This document shows positions 1 to 5,100 of a DNA stretch of 5,100 nt, one piece after another; the stretch's first letter is position 1, and each line of letters starts with the position of its first letter. Below the pieces are notes generated by a model. It did no database searches. It was given only the letters and a program-made list of their open reading frames with translations, and had not been told where the DNA came from. Both the position numbers and the translations under genes were made by a program. This stretch comes from Lysobacteraceae bacterium UBA6001 (GTDB lineage Bacteria; Pseudomonadota; Gammaproteobacteria; Xanthomonadales; Xanthomonadaceae), in the NCBI GenBank assembly GCA_002429615.1, contig DJAN01000058.1:1-5100 (forward strand). Direction: 5' to 3'.

Positions 1-830
<830 letters not shown>

Positions 831-845
831 GCGGAAGCGAAACCG

Positions 846-871
846 CCCCCTCGGCCACCACGGCGAGGGGG
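846..871 (+). terminator. Stem-loop after sucB, possible weak terminator or attenuator
   Basis: An 8-bp perfect stem (846-853 CCCCCTCG pairing with 864-871 CGAGGGGG) encloses a 10-base loop, starting 15 bases after the sucB stop. It is followed by TTGCTTGTT (872-880), which is T-rich but interrupted. The structure is seen directly. Its action as a partial terminator between the E2 and E3 genes is inference; a full terminator would normally have a cleaner T run. Confidence 0.5.
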
Positions 872-930
872 TTGCTTGTTGGGGCAGGCGGCGCCACATC
901 GGCCATGACCGCCCCGCCCTCCCAGATTCC

Positions 931-957
931 GGCCCGCCGGGTGTGTCCCGGCCGGCC
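931..957 (+). other. Strong GC-only stem-loop upstream of lpd
   Basis: Bases 931-941 pair with 947-957 in an 11-position stem with a single C-C mismatch (935/953) and a TGTGT loop (942-946). All ten pairs are G-C. No T tract follows, so it is not a standard intrinsic terminator. It ends 24 bases before the lpd Shine-Dalgarno sequence. It could stabilise or delimit the lpd part of a processed sucAB-lpd transcript, or be an operator-like dyad; the sequence alone cannot decide. No clear -10/-35 promoter was seen in the 831-993 gap. Confidence 0.45.
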
Positions 958-981
958 ACAGCGCAAGACCCGCGCAAGAAC

Positions 982-986
982 AAGGA
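982..986 (+). promoter_or_regulatory. Ribosome binding site of lpd
   Basis: AAGGA lies 7 bases before the ATG at 994. It decides the start: the reading frame is open back to 733, inside sucB, but that extension overlaps sucB in another frame and does not resemble a lipoyl domain or any Lpd N-terminus. The protein from 994 begins exactly as the family does, a few residues before the FAD-binding GxGxxG. Confidence 0.8.
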
Positions 987-993
987 TCCGAAA

Positions 994-2430
994 ATGGCAG
1001 AGAACTTCGACGTCGTCGTCATCGGTGCCGGCCCGGCCGGCTATCACGCCGCCATCCGCGCCGCCCAGCTGGGCCTGAAGGTCGCCTGCATCGATGCGGC
1101 GCTCGGCAAGGATGGCCAGCCGGCCCTCGGCGGCACCTGCCTGCGCGTGGGCTGCGTGCCGTCCAAGGCGCTGCTCGACTCCTCGCGCCAGTACTGGAAC
1201 ATGAGCCACATCTTTGGCGACCACGGCATCACCTTCAAGGATGCCAAGATGGACGTCGGCACCATGATCGGCCGCAAGGACAAGATCGTGAAGCAGTTCA
1301 CCGGCGGCATCGCGATGCTGTTCAAGGCGAACAAGATCACCGCTTACTACGGCTTCGGCCAGCTGCAGCCGGGCAACGTGGTGAAGGTGAAGCAGCACGA
1401 CGGTTCGGAAGTCGAGCTGAAGGGCACCAACGTGATCCTGGCGCCGGGTTCGGATTCGATCGAGCTGCCGTTCGCCAAGTTCGACAACGACGTGATCGTC
1501 GACAACGTCGGCGCGCTGGACTTCACCGAAGTGCCGGCCCGCCTGGCCGTGATCGGCGCCGGCGTGATCGGCCTGGAGCTGGGCAGCGTGTGGAAGCGCC
1601 TGGGTTCGGACGTCACCATCCTGGAGGCGCTGCCGGACTTCCTGGCCGCCGCGGACACCGACATCGCCAAGGCCGCCGCCAAGGAATTCAAGAAGCAGGG
1701 CCTGGACATCAAGCTCGGCGCCAAGGTCTCCAAGACCGAGATCACCGGCAAGGGCAAGAAGAAGGAAGTCGTCGTCAGCTACACCGACAGCGAAGGCGAG
1801 AAGAGCCTGACCGTCGACAAGCTGCTGGTCGCCGTGGGCCGCAAGGCCGCGAGCAAGGGCCTGCTGGCCGACGGCACCGGCGTGCAGCTCAATGAGCGCG
1901 GCCAGATCGTGGTCGATGACCACTGCCACACCGGCGTGGACGGCGTGTGGGCGATCGGTGACTGCGTGCGCGGCCCGATGCTGGCGCACAAGGGCTTCGA
2001 GGAAGGCATCGCGGTCGCCGAGCTGATCGCCGGCCTGCCGGGCCACGTCAACTTCGACACCATTCCGTGGGTGATCTACACCGAGCCGGAAATCGCCTGG
2101 GTCGGCAAGACCGAGCAGCAGCTCAAGGCCGAGGGCGTGCCGTACAAGGTGGGCACCTTCCCGTTCGCGGCGATCGCCCGTGCGGTGGCGATGGCCGAGC
2201 CGGCGGGCATGGTGAAGATCATCGCCCATGCCGAGACCGACCGCGTGCTGGGCCTGCACCTGGTGGGCGTGGGCGTGTCCGAGCTGGTGCACGAGGGCGT
2301 GCTGACCATGGAGTTCAATGGTTCGGCCGACGACCTGGCGCGCATCTGCCACGCCCACCCGACCCTGTCCGAGGCGATCCACGACGCCGCGATGGCGGTC
2401 AGCAAGCGCGCCATCCACAAGGTCAACTGA
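994..2430 (+). CDS. lpdA: Dihydrolipoamide dehydrogenase (E3)
   Basis: Cytoplasmic FAD flavoprotein that reoxidises the dihydrolipoyl groups of E2 and passes electrons to NAD+; EC 1.8.1.4. The product has 478 residues, normal for the family, with no N-terminal lipoyl domain. The order is: FAD-binding Rossmann motif GAGPAG (11-16), redox disulfide C49/C54 in GGTCLRVGCVPSK, NAD-binding GAGVIG (188-193) with the acidic strand end at E211, the second FAD motif ending in GD (322-323), and the C-terminal dimer interface with the catalytic pair H455 and E460 (HAHPTLSE). A loop of several extra residues (about 37-45) precedes GGTC compared with E. coli Lpd, as I recall for E3s encoded in beta- and gammaproteobacterial sucAB-lpd operons. 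Oddities: I394-A395 where the interface motif usually reads A-N-S/G-R, and P151 where ATGS is usual. It follows sucB by 163 bases, so its main partner is probably the 2-oxoglutarate complex, although E3 can be shared. Confidence 0.97.
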   Translation: MAENFDVVVIGAGPAGYHAAIRAAQLGLKVACIDAALGKDGQPALGGTCLRVGCVPSKALLDSSRQYWNMSHIFGDHGITFKDAKMDVGTMIGRKDKIVKQFTGGIAMLFKANKITAYYGFGQLQPGNVVKVKQHDGSEVELKGTNVILAPGSDSIELPFAKFDNDVIVDNVGALDFTEVPARLAVIGAGVIGLELGSVWKRLGSDVTILEALPDFLAAADTDIAKAAAKEFKKQGLDIKLGAKVSKTEITGKGKKKEVVVSYTDSEGEKSLTVDKLLVAVGRKAASKGLLADGTGVQLNERGQIVVDDHCHTGVDGVWAIGDCVRGPMLAHKGFEEGIAVAELIAGLPGHVNFDTIPWVIYTEPEIAWVGKTEQQLKAEGVPYKVGTFPFAAIARAVAMAEPAGMVKIIAHAETDRVLGLHLVGVGVSELVHEGVLTMEFNGSADDLARICHAHPTLSEAIHDAAMAVSKRAIHKVN

Positions 2431-2470
2431 GCCGGTCCGGGACACGGCCCCGCCGTTCCCGACCCCTCCA

Positions 2471-2505
2471 GCCGACGCCGGGTGCAAGCCCGGCGTTCGC
2501 TTTTT
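2471..2505 (+). terminator. Intrinsic terminator downstream of lpd
   Basis: A perfect 8-bp stem (2475-2482 ACGCCGGG with 2489-2496 CCCGGCGT) and a 6-base loop are followed, after TCGC, by five T (2501-2505). Partial outer pairing (2471-2472 with 2499-2500) brings the stem closer to the T run. It lies about 45 bases past the lpd stop and is a plausible end of the sucAB-lpd transcript. Activity is inferred from structure only. Confidence 0.75.
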
Positions 2506-2521
2506 CTGGACACGTACAAGC

Positions 2522-2525
2522 AGGA
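2522..2525 (+). promoter_or_regulatory. Ribosome binding site of the LOG-family gene
   Basis: AGGA, in the context CAGGAATCC, lies 8 bases before the ATG at 2534. It supports this start over in-frame upstream codons, which reach back to 2318 inside lpd and across the terminator. The product then begins MKSICVYCGSN, the normal N-terminus of the family. Confidence 0.75.
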
Positions 2526-2533
2526 ATCCTGAC

Positions 2534-3127
2534 ATGAAGAGCATCTGCGTCTATTGCGGCTCCAATGCCGGCAGCAAGCCGGGCTACACCGAACGCGCCA
2601 TCGCCCTGGGCGACCGCATCGCCAAGGAAGGCCTGCGCCTGGTCTATGGCGGCGGCAATGTCGGCCTGATGGGCACGGTGGCCAATGCGGTGCTGGCGGC
2701 GGGCGGCGAAGTGACCGGCGTGATCCCGAAGCAGCTGGCGGACTGGGAAGTGGCGCATCGCGGGCTGACCGAGCTGGAGATCGTCGGCTCGATGCATGAG
2801 CGCAAGTCGCGCATGTTCGACCTGGCCGATGGGTTTGTCGCGCTGCCGGGTGGCTTCGGCACGATGGAGGAGATCTTCGAGATGCTGACCTGGCGCCAGC
2901 TGGGCATCGGCAACAAGCCGTGCGCGTTCCTGGACGTGGAAGGGTTCTATGCGCCGCTGATCGGGATGATCGACCGCATGGTGGAGGAGCGTTTCCTGCA
3001 TCCGGACCAGCGCGCGGACCTTTGGTACGGCAGTGATATCGACGAGATGCTGCAGTGGATGCGGGATTACTCGCCGGCGCAGGCGTCGAAGTGGATCGAC
3101 GAGAAGCGGCGTAACGCGCTGCGTTGA
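2534..3127 (+). CDS. LOG-family protein (putative cytokinin riboside 5'-monophosphate phosphoribohydrolase)
   Basis: The product has 197 residues, the size of short type-I LOG proteins (TIGR00730, Pfam LOG/PF03641). Family members with demonstrated activity hydrolyse nucleoside 5'-monophosphates, including cytokinin ribotides, to free base and ribose 5-phosphate. Visible are the N-terminal Rossmann strand ICVYCGSN (4-11), the glycine-rich VYGGGNVGLMG (37-47), the MHERK motif (87-91) with the family's conserved Arg and Lys, and the signature PGGFGTMEE (105-113), matching PGGxGTxxE. TW-RQLGIGNKP (119-129) is also typical. There is no signal peptide or membrane segment, so it is probably cytoplasmic. 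It is transcribed in the same direction as lpd but sits behind a terminator with its own ribosome binding site, and I see no obvious promoter in the short gap, so it may depend on read-through or a promoter I cannot recognise. The true substrate (cytokinin, AMP or another nucleotide) cannot be read from the sequence. Older 'lysine decarboxylase' labels for this family are wrong. Confidence 0.93.
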   Translation: MKSICVYCGSNAGSKPGYTERAIALGDRIAKEGLRLVYGGGNVGLMGTVANAVLAAGGEVTGVIPKQLADWEVAHRGLTELEIVGSMHERKSRMFDLADGFVALPGGFGTMEEIFEMLTWRQLGIGNKPCAFLDVEGFYAPLIGMIDRMVEERFLHPDQRADLWYGSDIDEMLQWMRDYSPAQASKWIDEKRRNALR

Positions 3128-3166
3128 GAGCGTGTGGGCTGATCGACAAATCGCCGGATCTCCCCC

Positions 3167-3190
3167 TGTAGGAGCGGCTTCAGCCGCGAC
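3167..3190 (+). repeat. REP palindrome, left copy
   Basis: A 24-base unit reading TGTAGGAGCGGC, then TTCAGCCGCGAC. It starts with the GTAG tetranucleotide (3168-3171) typical of REP sequences and contains a hairpin: GCGGC (3174-3178) pairing with GCCGC (3183-3187) around a TTCA tetraloop. Flanking TCCCC (3161-3165) and GGGGA (3193-3197) could extend the stem. It resembles the GTAG-bearing REP elements (SMAG type) described in Stenotrophomonas and related genera; that family assignment is from memory, not from a search. Confidence 0.85.
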
Positions 3191-3259
3191 GCGGGGATCT
3201 CAGAATTTGGGGGGCTTCACAGCCCTTGCTGGATTTTCCCTGGCCACCGAAAGTTTCCG

Positions 3260-3283
3260 GTCGCGGCTGAAGCCGCTCCTACA
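3260..3283 (-). repeat. REP palindrome, right copy (inverted)
   Basis: Exact reverse complement, over all 24 bases, of the left copy at 3167-3190. Its own hairpin pairs 3263-3267 with 3272-3276 around a TGAA loop. It ends 24 bases from the stop codon (3308-3310) of the minus-strand cyclic-di-GMP gene. Confidence 0.85.
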
Positions 3284-3307
3284 ACAGTGGGGGGCATACC
3301 CGCGGCC

Positions 3308-5100
3308 TTACGCCCAGGCCAGGCCTTCCGGTCGCGGCGTCGGCTTGCCGAGTAGGTAACCCTGCCCGTAGTGGCAGCCCAGCTCGCGCAGCGTGCGCCG
3401 CTGCTGCTCGGTCTCGATGCCCTCGCCCACCGTCTCGATGCCCAGCGTCGCCGCCAGCGCCAGGATGCTGCGCACCAAGGCCAGCGAATCCTGCCCGCCG
3501 CCCTGGTGCAGGCCGGCGACGAAACTCTGGTCGATCTTCAATGCCGAGATCGGGAACCTGTGCAGGTACGACAGCGCCGAATAGCCGGTGCCGAAATCAT
3601 CCAGCTGGATCAGCACGCCGCGTTCGCGCAGCGTGCGCAGGATGCGCAGCGTGCGCGGTGCATCGTCCAGCAGCGCGACCTCGGTGATCTCCAAGCGCAG
3701 CCGCACCGGGTCGGCCCCCACCGCGTCCATCAGGCCCAGCAGCCGCTCGGCGAAATCCACCGAGCGGAAATGCCGCGGCGACACGTTGACCGACACATAG
3801 CCTTCGCCGCCGCGCGCCAGGTGTTCGATCACCTGCTCGTACAGCTGCCAGTCCACCTGCTCGATCAGGCCGCTGTCCTCGCCCAGGTGGATGAACACGT
3901 TCGGCCGCAGCAGGCCGCGGCTCTCGTGCTCCCAGCGCAGCAGCGCCTCGTGCCCGACCACCACGTTGTCCTCCAGGCGCACGATCGGCTGGTAGAACGG
4001 ATGGAAGTCGCGGTTGTTCAAGGCGCGGCGCATGTCCGCTTCCAGGTCCAGGCTGCGCAGCGCCTCCTCGCGCATGGCCTCGTCGAACACCGCGAAGCGC
4101 TCGGCGATCTGCGCCTTGGCGCGATACATCGCCGCATCGGCGTCGCGCAGCATTTCCTCGCCGGTGCGATAGCGATGGTTCCACAACGCCACGCCCATGC
4201 TGCCGGACGGGAACAGTTCGCGGCCCGCCACCCACATCGGCTGCCCGAGCACGCCCTGCAGGCGCTGCGCCAGTTCGCGCGCGGCTTCCACGCCTTCCGG
4301 GCAGCGCATCAGGATGGCGAACTCGTCGCCGCCCAGACGCGCCACCACGTCGTCGGCACGCACGGTGGCGACGATGCGCTGCGCCACCTCGATCAGCATG
4401 CGGTCGCCGGCGGCGTGGCCGACGCTGTCGTTGACCAGCTTGAAGCGGTCCAGGTCCAGGAACAGCACGGCGAAGGCCTCGCCGTCGCCATGCGCGGCGC
4501 GCTGGATGGACTCGTCGAGCCGGTCGAGCAGGTGCGCGCGGTTCGGCAGCCCGGTCAGCGCGTCGTGCAGCGCCTGGTGGGTCAGCCGCTGCTCGGCGCG
4601 CAGGCGCTCGGCGATCTGGCTCAGCAATTGTTCGTTGAGCTCGGCCAGCTCGCGCGTGCGCTCATGCACGCGCACCTCCAGCTCGGCATGCGCCAACCGC
4701 AGGCGCGCCTGGTTGCGTTGCCGCGCCAGGCCGTTGCCGATGTTGTGCGCGGCGAAGGCGAGCAGGCGCTGGTCGTGCGGGGTGTAGCTGACCTGCGCCG
4801 AATAGCTCTGCACGACGATGGCGCCGACCACCTCGTTGTCGATGAACAACGGCACGCCGAGCCAGCTGTGCGCCTGCGCACCGATGTTGGTGAGCTTGCC
4901 GGCCGCGGCCATGGCGTCGATGTCCGCGCGCGTGGCCAGCAGCGCCGAGCGGGTCTGGATCAGGTATTCGGTCAGGCCGCCGCTGAATTTGCGCGGTGGC
5001 CGCACGCCATTGTGCTCGTCCACCGAATAGGCGAATTCCAGTCCATCGCCGGCATCGTTGATCAGCGCGATGTAGAAATTGCGCGCATCCAGCAGGCCGC
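3308..5100 (-). CDS. GAF-GGDEF-EAL cyclic-di-GMP synthase/phosphodiesterase, 5'-truncated
   Basis: A signalling protein likely to make and/or degrade cyclic di-GMP. The stop is TAA (3308-3310) and the frame stays open to the window edge (596 codons visible). The GTG at 5021-5023 is internal, because GAF sequence (DARNFYIALIN) continues upstream. Reading from the N-terminal side: a GAF sensor domain (edge to about 4730, with SWLGVPLFIDNEVVGAIVVQ); a Glu/Arg/Leu-rich linker helix (about 4725-4575, including RVHERTRELAELNEQL), probably coiled coil; a GGDEF domain with ALTGLPNR, FKLVNDSVGHAAGD and an intact GGDEF at 4319-4333, preceded at the correct five-residue spacing by an RxxD inhibitory I-site (RADD, 4349-4360); and an EAL domain with EALLRW (3932-3949), SVNVS, LEITE, DDFGTGYS, LKID, GEGIE and GQGYLLGKP. 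All main metal- and substrate-binding positions look conserved in both domains. No membrane segment is visible, but the N-terminus is missing. It converges on the LOG gene across the REP pair. Which activity dominates, and what the GAF domain binds, are unknown. Confidence 0.94.
   Translation of the reverse strand, partial: GLLDARNFYIALINDAGDGLEFAYSVDEHNGVRPPRKFSGGLTEYLIQTRSALLATRADIDAMAAAGKLTNIGAQAHSWLGVPLFIDNEVVGAIVVQSYSAQVSYTPHDQRLLAFAAHNIGNGLARQRNQARLRLAHAELEVRVHERTRELAELNEQLLSQIAERLRAEQRLTHQALHDALTGLPNRAHLLDRLDESIQRAAHGDGEAFAVLFLDLDRFKLVNDSVGHAAGDRMLIEVAQRIVATVRADDVVARLGGDEFAILMRCPEGVEAARELAQRLQGVLGQPMWVAGRELFPSGSMGVALWNHRYRTGEEMLRDADAAMYRAKAQIAERFAVFDEAMREEALRSLDLEADMRRALNNRDFHPFYQPIVRLEDNVVVGHEALLRWEHESRGLLRPNVFIHLGEDSGLIEQVDWQLYEQVIEHLARGGEGYVSVNVSPRHFRSVDFAERLLGLMDAVGADPVRLRLEITEVALLDDAPRTLRILRTLRERGVLIQLDDFGTGYSALSYLHRFPISALKIDQSFVAGLHQGGGQDSLALVRSILALAATLGIETVGEGIETEQQRRTLRELGCHYGQGYLLGKPTPRPEGLAWA

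Larger units (their letters stand above)
3167..3283. repeat. Inverted REP pair (REPIN/BIME-like element) between convergent genes
   Basis: Two identical 24-base REPs in opposite orientation, with their GTAG ends outward, are separated by 69 bases of non-repeated DNA. Transcribed from either side, the pair can form a perfect 24-bp stem, which CCCCC (3162-3166) and GGGGG (3289-3293) could lengthen across a 5-base bulge. It fills the gap between the convergent LOG gene and the GGDEF-EAL gene. Such pairs are the usual mobile unit of REPs and are thought to be spread in trans by a RAYT transposase, which is not encoded here. Bidirectional transcript-end protection or termination is a reasonable inference, since neither gene shows another terminator. 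Confidence 0.75.

Noticed and set aside
2318..2533. A 72-codon N-terminal extension of the LOG protein.
   Set aside because: It overlaps lpd and runs through the terminator. The family N-terminus and ribosome binding site both point to 2534.
2534..3127. Annotation as lysine decarboxylase.
   Set aside because: The PGGxGTxxE signature defines the LOG family. There is no pyridoxal-phosphate lysine motif or decarboxylase fold.
2076..3149. A 357-codon minus-strand frame across the lpd end and the LOG gene.
   Set aside because: It is Arg/Ser/Pro-rich low-complexity translation opposite two well-supported genes and has no family resemblance.
3167..3283. A CRISPR fragment.
   Set aside because: There are only two repeat copies, in opposite orientation and self-palindromic, with a 69-base spacer and no cas genes. 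This fits a REP pair.
3597..4787. Several 190-210 codon frames on both strands inside the GGDEF-EAL gene (3597-4235 minus, 4197-4787 plus).
   Set aside because: They are Arg/Ala/Ser-rich shadows of the real coding frame and show no motifs.
5021..5023. GTG as the start of the cyclic-di-GMP gene.
   Set aside because: The frame continues without a stop to the window edge, and the upstream residues are normal GAF-domain sequence, so the gene is cut by the window.

Overview
The window is a GC-rich, ordinary chromosomal stretch, most likely from a gammaproteobacterium of the Xanthomonadaceae (Xanthomonas, Stenotrophomonas, Lysobacter or a close relative). The clues are the gene order sucB-lpd, the variant of dihydrolipoamide dehydrogenase, the strong G/C preference at third codon positions, and a GTAG-type REP palindrome between genes that resembles those common in this family. 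The genus cannot be fixed by eye.

Layout. Positions 1-830 (+) hold the C-terminal two thirds of SucB, the E2 succinyltransferase of the 2-oxoglutarate dehydrogenase complex. A 163-base gap with two GC-rich stem-loops follows. Positions 994-2430 (+) encode a complete E3, dihydrolipoamide dehydrogenase. A short gap carries a good intrinsic terminator (about 2471-2505). Positions 2534-3127 (+) encode a complete 197-residue LOG-family protein, a nucleoside 5'-monophosphate phosphoribohydrolase type. The gap 3128-3307 is occupied by an inverted pair of 24-base REP palindromes. From 3308 to the window end (-), converging on the LOG gene, lies a GAF-GGDEF-EAL cyclic-di-GMP protein whose N-terminus is outside the window.

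How the genes work together. SucB and Lpd are the E2 and E3 subunits of one TCA-cycle complex; the E1 gene sucA is presumably just upstream of the window. The two gap hairpins may let E3 be expressed at a different level from E2. The LOG gene sits behind a terminator with its own ribosome binding site and is probably a separate or read-through unit. The cyclic-di-GMP protein is an unrelated, oppositely transcribed signalling gene. I see no defence system, mobile-element gene, CRISPR array, tRNA or rRNA, and no convincing new system. The points most worth a second look are the paired REP element, the structured sucB-lpd gap, unusual residues in Lpd, and the apparently complete active sites of both cyclic-di-GMP domains.
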